Below are positions 11,146 to 22,684 of a stretch of 64,000 bases of DNA, one piece after another. Location: the NCBI GenBank assembly GCA_019671135.1, contig JAHRHY010000001.1:2666001-2730000 (forward strand), in the 5' to 3' direction. The translations under genes and the position numbers were made by a program. The notes beneath the pieces were generated by a model. That model was not told where the DNA came from. It did no database searches and saw only the letters and a list, made by a program, of their open reading frames with translations. The stretch's first letter is position 1, and the number at the start of each line of letters is the position of its first letter. The DNA is from Linnemannia hyalina. Its lineage: Eukaryota > Mortierellomycota > Mortierellomycetes > Mortierellales > Mortierellaceae.

Positions 11146-11571
11146 ATGGCTTTGTATGCAAAGAAGGCCATCGCTGTACTTGCGTCCTCCACAGCAACAC
11201 CACACTCAATGTTCCCCATCAACCCAGACCTCTCGTCACCAGCAACCCCACGCTCAACCTCTACACCTGTGACATGGTCACTGTCGTCATCCACACCCCT
11301 GGTCTCCTCCCCAACAAGCACGCCAGCTCCGGTGGCCTCTACCACCCCTACATTCGCAACATCCCACGCAGCATCGAGAACTTATGCAGTCCAACCGATA
11401 ACATCGAACATCATGGAATCACCACCTCAGAGAGCAACGACCCCTCCGTCCCGCAAGCGTGACCTTCCGTTTGTCGTGCTTTCCCCATCCAAGTCTCACC
11501 GACGCGACCGCAAGTCAAACATGGACCATGGCAGACCGAACATGCGTGATGACGACGACCTGGCCTTGTAG
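11146..11571 (+). CDS. Ser/Thr/Pro-rich reading frame, possible 3' exon of the preceding gene
   Basis: The 141-codon frame is in the same phase as the exon ending at 11082. It encodes a Ser/Thr/Pro-rich stretch followed by a basic/acidic tail (SRKRDLPFVVL, SKSHRRDRK, DDDDLAL). It could be a C-terminal extension of the PD-(D/E)XK-like gene if an intron removes the stops between about 11040 and 11144; TTAG at 11137-11140 is a possible acceptor. I could not find a good donor, so it may equally be a chance frame or decayed tail. Confidence 0.22.
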   Translation: MALYAKKAIAVLASSTATPHSMFPINPDLSSPATPRSTSTPVTWSLSSSTPLVSSPTSTPAPVASTTPTFATSHAASRTYAVQPITSNIMESPPQRATTPPSRKRDLPFVVLSPSKSHRRDRKSNMDHGRPNMRDDDDLAL

Positions 11572-12019
11572 GTGACCGTCGGAGAAGAGCTCTTCTCATC
11601 CAACTCAAATACTCCCGTGGACCATGTCTCTTCGTCAATAAGGGTTTCCACATTTCGCTGCCATTGGTACCTTGTACAAATTAATCATGGCTCATTTAAT
11701 TGGTCACTTTATTGTCATTCTCCATGGGAATGCAGTTAAGCCGCCTGATATTTCTCCGGATAACGAAACAAAAAGAGAGGTTGGCTTACTTCAAGGAAGG
11801 GGGCTTATATACCCTTCGTCCCAATCATACACGTCATTACAGCGCATAACCCTCCTCCAGGCTGCAGGCCGGTTCTGACATGAGCCTATGAGTACGTGCT
11901 ACGATATCAGAATGGGTAAACTAATGATAGTTGGTAAACAAAAGAAAACAGTGTATGTTAGACTTCTGACTAAACAACTAAAGTGATAGTCTTGTTTAGG
12001 GAAAAGTATGGATGAGGGT
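11572..12019. other. Non-coding spacer
   Basis: No family-like reading frame, RNA gene or obvious repeat is seen here. It leads into the degenerate repeat that starts at about 12020. Confidence 0.4.
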
Positions 12020-12245
12020 CAAACGAATAAAAACCTCGGAGGGTATTGCCTTGATGAATTAAGTGTTTAAGATATGGGGATAAAAAACTTGGAAACCCTC
12101 CTTACGATGTGATGTTTAAGCGAGGATAAAAATTGGAAGCCTTGATTGGGATGTTGAATGTAGTAAGGATGGTGCCTTACTGCTTATGATGTGAGGGATA
12201 AATGGAAATAAAACCATAAAAACCTCGGCAAGGGTGTTGTTAGTT
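12020..12245 (+). repeat. Degenerate ~50-nt tandem repeat
   Basis: About four diverged units follow one another. Each has a core like GGATAAAAA..TTGGAA.CC, or the related AATAAAAACCTCGG, and the first two end in GTGTTTAAG / GATGTTTAAG spaced about 50 nt apart. The similarity was judged by eye and the unit borders are approximate. It sits next to the retroelement remnant at 12413-12760 and may be part of its decayed non-coding region. Confidence 0.4.
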
Positions 12246-12412
12246 ATCTGCCTTTATTTGGTGGAATGGTCTGTGGTCATTCCTTCCAGATCTAAGAACG
12301 AGTTCCATGTCTCAGCTCAGAACGTTTGTGTTGACTTGTATGTTTGCGTTTGCCTTATTGGACTTGAAGGTGTTTTTTGCGTTCGTGCGACTAATAATGT
12401 TATTTGATACGC

Positions 12413-12760
12413 TCATATTCTAATCAGGGGTAAGCGTCGAGTGATCTCCTTGCAGATAAAGACGAGAATGCAGACGAGGTTCCTCACCGTGGGGCGGTGC
12501 TCGGCCCAATAGTCCACAATGCATCGCCCATCAACACAATTGCCCTCTGGCTCCCAAGTATTGTCGCCGTCAGAGTAATTTTTCCATTTGACAAAGTACT
12601 CCCACGTACCTTCAGTTGTACGGCAAGCGTCTAAAAACTTTCACAACTTCCTACGTGAGGGCTGCATCGGGATCTTCATAAACAAGTCAAGTTGCGAGGG
12701 CGCGTAATGACGACCAAGCACGATACCAGTACCATCTTTGAGAATCTAGGCACCACTTCT
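12413..12760 (-). mobile_element. Decayed Ty3/gypsy (chromovirus-type) integrase tail with chromodomain
   Basis: Reading the minus strand from about 12760 gives LKDGTGIVLGRHYAPSQLDL, which resembles the segment after the integrase core of Ty3/gypsy Pol. There are two in-frame stops, one before it and one about 20 residues after it. The frame then continues as a clear chromodomain: [20 protein letters not shown], then IVDYWAEHR. The aromatic positions (Y-F, W-K, W-E) expected for a methyl-lysine cage are present. No reverse transcriptase, RNase H or LTR is seen nearby, so only the 3' end of an old insertion remains. A stand-alone chromodomain gene is possible, but the upstream Pol-like segment argues against it. 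Confidence 0.65.
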
Positions 12761-12982
12761 GTTTTTACGAACAAAAGAGGAAGGGTGGTTTTCAAGTGCA
12801 TGCAGAAGATGAAGAGGGGAGGGGGGGATTTTTGCGCATTATTTTGTTTATTGTAGGATTGATAGTAGTAAGGAGAATAAAAGTATAAAGATGTGGATCT
12901 TGTGGAGGGGATTGTGTGAGGGGTATAGATAACTTATTTTACAAGTTTTTTTCTGCTTCACCAACTAATGCAAAGGGTAATC

Positions 12983-15730
12983 TTAGACGTAGTGGATGTC
13001 GGTCTTGCTGATCGAGCCAAAGTCAGAGCCCTTGTTGCCGTGGTCATTCTCCCAGGACTGGGAGCGAATCAAGACAGAGTCGACAGCGTCACGGACAGTC
13101 AAGTGGACCAAACCTGCCTCCTTCAAGAAGGGCGACTGGCCCAACACCGAGACAGCAGCAGATCCGATATCGGTATGGCTCTTCTTGTTAGCAGTCTCGG
13201 GGACAATCTCGTCCCCGGAGGTGGTGTGGTCGAGGACCTCGATCTTCTGGAGGGAAATGGGGGCGACGGGGCGGGTGATGCCGGACAACTCGAGGACATG
13301 AAGGATCGAGGACTGGATTCCGACAAAGTGGACCTCGAAGAAGGTCGAGGGCTCGTCGGTGACACCGGCATAGTCCTTCAAGAGATCGCGCAAGTCAAAG
13401 AGACCCTGGAGACCGGTCGAATCGATGCTGTTGACAGCCGAGAAATCAAGGACGACGGCGCGGAGCTTGGGGAGGTCGTCGTCGGTGACGTGCGAGTCGG
13501 CGCCGTGAGCGATCTTGCGGAGGTTGCGGACATGGACGTCCATGTCGTCGGACCAGAGCTTCTCGGACGCCGGCTTGATGTGGCCACCGAAGCGGGTGTA
13601 TTTGTAGGTCTCGTCGAGGACCCAGGTCTTGAAGGCCTCAGCGTTGGGGAAGGTGGTCGACTCCTCAATGCGGAAGACGAGGACGCCGTGAGGGGGCGAG
13701 ACGGTTTCGATGGTGGAGTCGAGGGCGGAGTCGATGAAGACATCGGGGCGGTCCTTGATCTGGCGAAGGACGTGGAAGTTGGGACGGGCGACGCGGAAGA
13801 GGAGGACGATAAGCGAGAAAGCGACACCGGCGGCGATACCGGTCTCAACAGAGACAAAGATGGTGACCCAGAGGGCGACCTGGGAGGAGAGGAAGTCCCA
13901 GAGGTTGACCCTGTAGAACTGGATGAAGACCGAGGGGGGTGAGATCAGGACAGAGACGGCGACCATGATAACGGCGGAGAGGGCGGCATCGGGAATATAG
14001 AAGAAACTGTTTTGTTCAAAGGAAAAGAGAATAAGGTCAGCCATGGTTGTTCTTAAAAGAGACCCTTGTCATATGTAAAATGAGGGGACGGGAGTGTTGG
14101 TTCCATTGAGATGAGGGGAGCCTTAATAGCTGCATTCAGGGAACCAATCAGATTCCGCCGATACCCAGTCGCCAGATCGGTGTCGACCTTATCGCTCCAC
14201 CTCCTGTTCTGAGGTGTCTTTCTATCCTGCCCGCGAACCTTGTTTATTTCTCCAATGTCCATTGCTGTCATCTCATTGCATCCCCTCCTTGGTATTGTTG
14301 TTGTTGCTTGTCCAACTTGCATGATAAATGTGATGCAAACACTTCTTTCTTTTTGATTTAGCCCACACGTGTACAAAAGACAGAAGGATGGGAAAAAGAA
14401 AACCAATTATACGTTGCACAGCATCACGAGTCGACAAACTTACACAGGGGTCAAGAAGAACAAGGCCAAGAGGACGAGAGCACCAGTGATGAAACCAGCA
14501 AAGGGCGACCTGACTCCGCACTGGAACTTGACAGCAGAACGGGAGAACGATCCAGTAACAGCATAGGCACCAAAGAACGAGGCAGTGACGTTGGCGAGTC
14601 CGAGAGCAACCAATTCCTGGTTGGAGTCCATCTGGTAACGGTTCTTTCTAGCGAAGGCCTTTCCGATAGCAATGTGCTCCAGAATGACAGCGATCGAGAT
14701 GGCAAACAACTTGGGGGCAATCTCGGAGAAGATCTCAGAGGTAATGGAGGGGACAGCTGGTGTAGGAAGACCGGAAGGAACCGTCTTTACGATCGAAAGT
14801 TTGAAAACCCGGTTACCCTTCTCATCACTAGGGGCGTTGTGGTTGATAGCAAAAGAAAGGGCAGTGGCCAAGACGGTGACGATGAAGAAGCGCGAGATCT
14901 TGATGAACTGGATCGCAAACCTGCCACGTCCCCAACGGTCGACAGCGAGGCCGATGGCAATGAGGAGGACGAAGGAGACGAGACCAAAGACGAGATCCAA
15001 CCAAGACAAGGTACCAAAAGCCTGGAACATCTTGATGATGATGTCGTAGACGGGGGCGCGGTTGTTGATGTTGGGTACTCCGAGCCACTTGGGGATCTGC
15101 TGAATGACAATGGTTGCAGCAGCTCCGGAAGTGTAGCCGACGAGGACGGTGGTGGGGAAGAAGTCGAGAATGATTCCGAGACGGAGGACACCGAGGATCA
15201 AGGTGAATGCACCGACACAGAGGCAAGAGATAGCAGCGACAGCGGGGGCAGACATGCGTCCGGCAAGTTCAGTCACGAGTTCACCAGTAATGAGCGAGAT
15301 AACAGCAGTGGGTCCGATAGTCAAATCCTTGGAGGTTCCCATGAAGCAGTAGAAGATGGCACCAATATAAGCAGAGTAAAGACCATGCTGGACCTGGAGA
15401 CCAGCGATCTTGGCATAGGACATTCCTTGAGGAACGACGATCAAACCGACAGTAATACCGGCAACGATATCTCTGAACGCCCATGTACGGTTGTACTTAG
15501 GCAACCTGTTATTGTTTTTCGCATGAGGGGGGTGGTTAGGATATAATCGCAATGACATGAAATGAAAACGAAATGAGGTAACAAGGGTGGCGAAATGAAG
15601 GAGAGTGATGATCATGTTACCATTTGATAATGGGGAGACGCTCGGTAACGTAACGGGGGGTGTTTCTGGGGAAAGCCTTGACCCAGGAGAAGATGTCATG
15701 GCCGAATTGCTTAAGCTGACGATCAGCCAT
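12983..15730 (-). CDS. SulP/SLC26-family sulfate permease with STAS domain
   Basis: Three exons (15730-15621, 15505-14444, 14006-12983) give 731 aa. The joins are IIKW/LPKYNRTW, across GTAACA...ACAG, and FFLTPV/FFYIPD, across GTAAGT...ACAG (437 nt). Residues about 35-100 carry the SulP signature (RDIVAGITVGLIVVPQGMSY, then GLYSAYIGAIFY). Multiple hydrophobic segments follow to about residue 490, including GLANVTASFFGAYAVTGSFS. The cytosolic C-terminus holds a STAS domain with LRAVVLDFSAVNSIDSTGLQ near residue 590. By family this is a plasma-membrane sulfate or related anion transporter feeding sulfur assimilation; the exact ion is not shown by sequence. An AATAAA on the minus strand near 12849 may end the transcript. 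Long plus-strand frames across it are antisense shadows. Confidence 0.93.
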
Positions 15731-18700
15731 TGAATTATATGTACAAGGAGGAGTGTGAGGAGGAGGAGGTGGTGATGTGGATGAGGAAGGGAGGAGGGAA
15801 ACTATGGATGAAGGTGAAGATGCTATTTTGCTTTTGTTATCGAAGGCGAAGAGAGAAGGAAGTGTGAAGGGATGAAAGAAAAAAGACTAAAAAGTCTGAG
15901 AGAGGACGGAAGGTAGGGGGAGAGGTGAGGTAGATCAGAAGGATGAAAGACAAGAAGAAAAAAAGACAAAAATGAGGAGGGGAGGCGATTGCTTTTATAT
16001 CAAAGGAAAGGGCGAATTGGTTTCTGGAGAAAGAAGGAGTGCAGGGGTGGAGGGAAAACAAACAACGCATCTGTGTGCGCATATGTGTGTGACAGATGAA
16101 AAGATTGAGCGATTGAATGAATGACTGGGTGTCTGTCTGTCAGCAACTGTCCAAGACAAATCAAAGGAGGAACTCTAAAATAACATACAGCAGTACCAAA
16201 AGAAAGGCTGCAGAGTGGCGTGAACACAGTTTGTTCACTTTTTTGGAGGAGCACATCTCGCACATCTCTGCGAATGGGCAATCGTCCTTGGACGAGGATG
16301 GTGCCATTTCTCTTATTTTCAATACAATTCAAATCTGACTTATTCTATCTAAGTTAGAGTTGGACCCGAAAAATGTCGACATGTGTCCGTCGGACAAATT
16401 GGGGCTAAAGAATCCCAGGGATAATAACGAGAAAGACTAGAACTCCTCTTCCCCTTGTCGTTGTTCAAACTGTGTTTGGTCCATCCTCAGGAACTCGTCT
16501 TATTGGGTTGGCGACACACAATGACAGGGCCAATTGAATAGCACAACGGACTTATCCTTTCCTAACGTTAGCTGGTTCATTTTTTTTTGTTTCTTCACTC
16601 AAGGCAGTATTCCGCACTCACACATATATCCATCTGCACCTCGTTCCCTCGGTAACTTTTTTTTTTCATTTCCCTCCTACTTTGCCACCAGGATCAGTTA
16701 CATCTCCATCCTCGGCTATTTTCTTGTGTTAGGAAAATACACTCTGCCATAGGTATCATTGGCAGCTTCATGGTAGCCCAATTGATCCTCGATCCCCTTC
16801 GTGAAGTGTATGCTCGATCCAGCCAGTCAAAAGCTGGTTTAGACCACCTCGCCAAAGAAATATGAGGAGAGAAGCTGCTTTCTGACCAATCAGATCGAAT
16901 AATAAGGTTCGACGTAGAACCTTGGTACGACCCAGTTGGTTAACAAAAATACCTACACGAGATAGAAGCCCAAAAAATAGAGTTTGCTCGAGAAATGGCG
17001 ACATTTCGACTGCGATGAGCGCGATCGCACCCTTTGTTTGCTGCTCTCATATTTTTTTTGTGTGTGTGGTGAGCATGGACAGCAGCGCAATGGCCGCGTC
17101 TACACTATGACGATTGTGGGTGTGGGTGTGTAAATGTGACCCTTTTGGACAAGAACCCTTCGAAGGGAGAGAGAGAGGAGGATGGAAATCAAACAAAGCT
17201 GCGAGATCTTTTTTTCTTGCCCACGAGGGAAATGGGGTTTTTTCATTATGTTTCTACTAGGAAGAGAGAAAGGAGAAAGAAAAAGGAGACAAAGGCGAGA
17301 CACCCTTTTTTTCTTCCTTGAAAGCGTTGCCTGGGCTCTTCCTCTTTCAATTCATGTCCTACTATTCTTTCTCTAGAAAACCAAGATCTTTTTCGATAGT
17401 GATCATCCATCACCTTCACCATCGGTTGAAGAAGACCCATCTATCAGTCAGTCGAGTCAGGGAAATCGAAAAAATATCACCACCCGAAACAAGGAACAAT
17501 TGCACCAACCACGGAAGAGCGGTCTGATCAAAAAGAATGACGGTTCAGAAACAACGCAATAATGGATGTCGAATTTTATTTCCAGATCAACATGTGTCGA
17601 CCGTTAGCAAGTACAAGGGATGAAAAGCCCTTTTGGTCAGGCATGAGATAAAACAACCGGTATCTTTGTACATTCGGATAATAACGATCGGGAGGCATTT
17701 TGTCTCTGAGTAGAAGGGCGTGGGTTGCCAGGTTGGATATCCATCTTGTCTTTGTCAACAATCAACAAAGCTGTGGATATGACTGAGAAGGAAAAATAGA
17801 GTTAGTGTAATCCAGGAATCAAACTGCCGACCTGACACAAGCAGACCTCCAACTGGAATCAAAGGTCAGTCGATGATCGCAAGGAGTAATGAGAGGAGGA
17901 GAAGGAAGGGATGGATCTCATCGGGAGTCATAGCCACCAGTTCAATTGTCAGGAATAAGTAGAAGTCGATAGAGCAGAAACACCACTACCACCCTCCTTT
18001 TTTGCTCTGATCTCAACACAAAAAGGTTCATGTAACTAATTTGCGTGCATCCCGTGTTTTCCCATCTCTATAGGATGGTGTAAGAGTACAGACAACAAAA
18101 ACAAAGGAGAAACATGCTACAGAGCGTAGAAAATTGCTATATTTCATCCTGCTTGCTTTCATATCAGGACACCATTTTTTGTCTCTCTGTTACCATGGAC
18201 TGCCTTGCAAAATGAAAAAAAGGGGGCATGTTCAAGCAAGAACAACATTTTATGATCTAGTGCAGATGACGCGAGATGGTGAGACGCCAGAAGAGACAGA
18301 TACCGAGGAATAACGAAGGTTGAAGGCGCACTATGAATGGCGCGATGAGGGCAAATTAGATGGAAGGATGAAAAAAAGGTGGAGCCTCGAACGCTATATG
18401 AAAATTGAGCAATCGAAAACGCATACATGTTTTTCTTTGCATTGGCACTAAAACTTATATGTCTGCATCCATGCGATAAGGACTAGCAGTCAATACTTCC
18501 ATTTTGTCGTGCTGAAATGGAGGACTGGAAACGAGGTATCACTATCGACCTTCTCTTCCGTTTCAGATAAAATTTGGTACCCTTATTTCTCTATCAACCC
18601 GTGCATACATGGTACAGCACAAAAGGTAACAGAGGGACATTGTCAACGTTACAAGTCGGAACAAGAAAAATCGTTTTGGATGAGAACAAAAGAAGAATAA

Positions 18701-20724
18701 GGGGAGAGCACGTTTACTCTACGCTCTTAAGAGGGTGAGAGCGACTGTCGCACAAGGCAAGGCTGTCACTGTGGTAGTACGTTGACACTATTTTGTGCTC
18801 TGGCATACGTCTGGAGAGCGATGATGATGCCATATCTACTCCTTCTTTGCCCTATTATTTGGTTTGTTTTTGCCTTTGTTTGCGATGCATGCAATTTGCC
18901 CTCCTTCTCCTCCGCTTTCTTTTTCTTTTTTTCTCCGAGAGAGAAAAGTGGATCCACAAGTCTAGAACATCTTTCTTTTCTTCCCTTGTGTGCGCTGTGT
19001 ATGTGCGCGAGGAGAGACAAACAAATCCCGGGAAAACACAATTACGCCATACTCCAACTCACAACTCTTTTTGTTTGTTTTCCAAATACAGTCATTTCGC
19101 CCAATGCAGCCCTCGCAGTAGGAAAACCCAGGGTTCGCACCTCCTTTTCAGAAAAAAAGTGCATACTGCATTTTACACTCCCTCATCCTTCGTGTATCTT
19201 GCTCTCTCTCCAATATGAAGAGCTGTTGGTTTTGCTCACTGACCCTCTCTCTTTGTCGCGATGTCCGACACCCAAATCCATTTCAAGTCATCCCTCTCCC
19301 TCCAACCCATCTGTGACCAACTTAGGCATCCATCCCTTTGGACTAATCCCTGATTGGTTTCTTTGTCCATGCTTGCTTTTTTTGTGAGCCCTGAAGCTCG
19401 TCTTTTTTTTCTTCTTTCGGCTTTGTGGATAAGAGAGATGAAGGCGAATGAGAGAGCACGTTTTGACGTTGAACAAAGGAAGGAGTTGAAGAAAGAGAAG
19501 GATCGAAAAGAAAGGAAGACCAAACTTTAAATATGGTGCCATGCTTCCGCCTTAATGCACTATTCCCGTTCTTTGCATTTCCATTGGCTGGAACATTGCA
19601 AAGGGTCAGCAATCAGCTGTTATTGATGTGCTGGTTCTGCATCTGCAAGAGAAAGGAGGTCGCAGGTTGTTTTTTTGCCTTTGTGAGGGTGGGTAGGGCC
19701 ATGCGCCCTTGTTTTATTGTAGTGTATGTTGAGAGTGTGCATCGGGTGAAATGCTTTGTGATGTGTCTGGTGTTTGTTTGGGCGAACGTTGACCATAGAT
19801 CTTACACTGTCCTTGGAACAGAGAAGGAGATTGTGAGTGCACATTGGACCATCTCATCGACTGCCTTGTTTTTTGACTGGAGTCCATTCCTGAGCATGGA
19901 GAAGTACCCAAAAGTCTATTTTATCTGTTTGTTCAGGTGGTGCATTTTTTGTTGGAGTGCAATTGATGTGATCCTGTTGGCATGTCAAGCCAACTCATCC
20001 CTGTTCAATGGAGCACATGATCCAAGCAAACAACCAAAGGTCTAGGAAACTGAAAGAGTATTTCCTCGGAGACTTTTGTCGTGGATCGCTCTGCATTCTA
20101 AAGAGTCACTATACTGTATCTTCATACATCGGGTCTAGGATGCACCAGAAAAGAATCTTACGCTCCTCATTATCTAATGAACGAAGACGGTAGTTTGACA
20201 ATGAAAGATGCTCCTCTGGACGCGTCCACTGAAAATTTACAAATCATCGCTCCGCTTTCTAGGATATTTTGGTTTTGGTTTCTGAAGGAGATCAATGATT
20301 TGCCGGTGGCTTAGACATGTTTTTCGTTGTTTGTCCTTTTTTCTTTTTGTTGTTTGGCACACTCACCATAAGTACCATCGGTCAAGGGCCATTTCTCACT
20401 TTCAACGACAAACGCGGCATCACTACTTTGCATCACGGACACACGCAAGCTCAGGACATCGCCCGAGCAACAAAACAAGAAAGCAACTCTCATCACCAAC
20501 AACCATAAGGACCCAGGACACCCAAATTACACATCCACCAAGGAGACACCATCGCCTTTTTTTTATATCCGCCCCCTTTCTTCCCACTCAAGCACTACTT
20601 TTGCTCAGCCTCCACCTACTTCTCAACACTCGTGTCCCTCTCACTCTATACTCTCTCATCCTCGCTTCCCTAGACCGCCAACAACAGCATATACCAACAA
20701 CCAAAGTACACGCACACATACATC
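15731..20724. other. 5-kb gene-poor region between sulfate permease and RPC25
   Basis: This holds the upstream region of the sulfate permease (GA-rich on the plus strand, about 15730-16000) and the CT-rich upstream region of RPC25 (about 20560-20720). Between them are AT-rich stretches and short homopolymers, with CT- and GA-rich patches. The longest frames (18782-19387, 201 codons; 19533-20045, 170 codons) encode hydrophobic, low-complexity strings with no domain signature, and I do not call them genes. No tRNA, rRNA or retroelement protein was recognised by eye. A non-coding RNA or a small spliced gene cannot be excluded. Confidence 0.45.
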
Positions 20725-21822
20725 ATGTTCAACCTTGCAGAGATGAAAGATACGATCAAGATCGAGCCTTCAGGATTCAGGAAGAAGAAGGCTCAGGCTA
20801 TCACAGACGAGATCAACCGCAAATATGCCAACAAGGTACGCACTTGAGCATCGCTTTGTTGCTATGCCAGGAGGGGAGTAATTGCACAAACAGCATGGAG
20901 GAATCGTTTGCTACCGTGGTTAGACCACGGAACGAGGAGGCTTAGTCGTGATCGGGGACATTGTGTGAACAGGCGTCTCGGACGTCATCGGACCAACATA
21001 CTAACAGAGAACTATCTCCGTCCTTCAATCCCATGGACACGATTCACGACTATAGGTCTTGCAGGATGTGGGATTATGTATCGCGATGCACGACATTCTA
21101 TACGCTAGCGAAGGATTTATTCATCACGGAGACGGCTGCAGTTATGTCACGGTTCATTTCCGCCTAGTGATCTTCCGTCCTTTTGTTGGGGAGATCATCA
21201 CAGGAAAGATTCGGTCCTGCAACCAGGAGGGTGTTCGAGGTATGCCTCTTCTCTTGATATCTTGTGGTGGCGGAGCCAAAAAAAAAAAAAAAAAAAAAAC
21301 TGCATTATAAACACAGTGGACTACAATGACTCATTTTGGCTGACAAACTCCTCCTCTCCTTTACTTCTCTCGTCACTATATACGTTTAGTCACATTGGGA
21401 TTCTTTGACGATATTTTCATTCCTTACCACTACCTTCAGGAGAACTCTGAGTTTAATGCAGATGAGCAGGTCTGGGTGTGGATGTACGACGAGAACGAGA
21501 TGTTTATGGATCTGGAGGAGACCATCCGGTTCAGAGTCGAGTCAGAACAGTTCTTTGATACCTCGCCATCTGTCCGTCCCAAGAAGGAGGGTGTCGACAC
21601 GCCGGACCTTAGCGCAAATTCTGCTAAACAGGCGCCTTATTCTCTTACTGTAAGTTGTGTGGTTTACTTTTTTGTTTGCCTGCTAAGATGTGCGCGTGTG
21701 GATTGAGAGAAGACGGAGGTTTACTGACTGGTGTTGTTTTCTCCCTGTATTATATCATTATGTGAGAATAGTGCTCAATTCATGGAGATGGTCTTGGATT
21801 GCTCTCTTGGTGGGGCGCATAG
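20725..21822 (+). CDS. RPC25: RNA polymerase III subunit RPC25/RPC8 (Rpb7-like)
   Basis: Four exons (20725-20835, 21056-21239, 21390-21649, 21772-21822) give 201 aa, matching the family length of about 204-212. The N-terminal SHS2/Rpb7 part starts MFNLAEMKDTIKIEP, followed by NRKYANKVLQDVGLCIAM and HFRLVIFRPFVGEIITGKI. The C-terminal OB-fold part includes VRVTLGFFDDIFIP and the acidic EEQVWVW-type segment (here DEQVWVWMYDENE). The last exon of 17 codons, including the stop, ends LGLLSWWGA, the conserved family terminus. The protein should act in the nucleus as part of the stalk of Pol III, with the C17 partner, in initiation of tRNA and 5S rRNA transcription. All introns are GT-AG; intron 2 contains a 22-A tract. 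No oddity in the coding sequence was seen. Confidence 0.95.
21278..21299 (+). repeat. Poly(A) tract in RPC25 intron 2
   Basis: A run of 22 A residues lies within the second intron of RPC25. Length polymorphism or assembly error is likely at such a tract. Confidence 0.8.
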
Positions 21823-22187
21823 AGCCATGTATGTAGACAAGCAAAACACACATTTTAGAATAAAAAAACAACAAACAACAATAGCCATCACGTTCATTCA
21901 CGGAAACATGGAACACTTGCTGTGGAATGGCGCGCCACGAGCACGGACACACACTAAAAGCACAGGCGAGATTGAGGCCGTCGATTGGCGAGAAGCGATA
22001 ATAGACCCTGTAAGTTCTCGGCCGGTGTGCCCGGATCGCTTCCGTTTCAAAGCCCTTCCAGAGAAAAGTCAACTACAGACGCACGAAGGAGGAACTTCCT
22101 TACTTTGAATGGTGTATCGATGTAGGCTTGATTCCACCCCCAAGAGCAGTTTGCATTCTCTGATCGAAATGTATTGAAAAAGAGGAC
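21823..22187. other. RPC25 3' flank
   Basis: This contains the 3' UTR of RPC25 with an AATAAA at 21859-21864. The remainder up to the inverted-repeat element has no recognisable feature. Confidence 0.4.
21859..21864 (+). terminator. Putative polyadenylation signal of RPC25
   Basis: An AATAAA lies 37 nt after the RPC25 stop codon, followed by A-rich sequence. Confidence 0.5.
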
Positions 22188-22684
22188 ACACAACACGAAA
22201 AAAAATTGATCGATTCTTATTGGCTGTTAATTCATGTATACTGATTGGCTATCTCTTTGTGTATTCTGATTGGCTGTCAGCCATACACTCTAGCTGTGTT
22301 ATGTGCCTGTCGATACCTCTATACCACGATTGCACACCTTTTTCATCTTTTCCACGGGAGGAAGGAATGTAGGATGCAAGAACGGTTTGTGCCGTAGACA
22401 GTGGCGCTATGTGTGTCATTGAAGGGGTATAAGTGAAGGAGCGGTGTAAGGTAGAGTAAATACAAATGCGGTAAGTGATGGAGGTAAGAGAGGATGTGCA
22501 AAGGAGGGTGTAACGGCGAAGGAGAAAGAAGGAAAATGATGAAAAAGGTGTCGACAGGCACATAACACTGTTCTGGCAGCTTGAGTGTATGACTGGCAGC
22601 CAATCAGAATACACAAAGAGATAGCCAATTAGCATACATGAGTTGATAGCCAATAAGAATCGATCAATCTTTTTCGTGTTGTGT
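22188..22684. mobile_element. Non-coding terminal-inverted-repeat element (MITE-like)
   Basis: The left arm (22188-22313) is mirrored by the right arm (22551-22684). Both begin, read inward, with ACACAACACG, continue with ATTGATCGATTCTTATTGGC, and stay similar for about 126-134 nt. Each arm carries three copies of ATTGGCT spaced exactly 25 nt apart: starts at 22219, 22244 and 22269 on the left, and AGCCAAT at 22598, 22623 and 22648 on the right. The 237-nt centre has no convincing coding sequence. Total length is about 497 bp. I see no clear target-site duplication (flanks GGAC / TAAG). The structure fits a MITE or foldback DNA transposon whose subterminal repeats could bind a transposase. 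It ends 242 bp before the start of the monooxygenase pseudogene. Confidence 0.75.

Noticed and set aside
12968..13942. 324-codon plus-strand frame
   Set aside because: It lies entirely antisense to exon 3 of the sulfate permease (STAS domain), and its Asp/Gly/Glu-rich string is the mirror of that gene's codon bias. No domain is seen.
14674..15546. 290-codon plus-strand frame
   Set aside because: Antisense to exon 2 of the sulfate permease, which has unambiguous SulP motifs on the other strand.
18782..19387. 201-codon plus-strand frame
   Set aside because: Hydrophobic, low-complexity product with no motif, in pyrimidine-rich DNA; composition explains the openness.
19533..20045. 170-codon plus-strand frame
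   Set aside because: No recognisable domain and Cys/Phe/Val-biased composition. No splice or family support, though a lineage-specific gene cannot be fully excluded.
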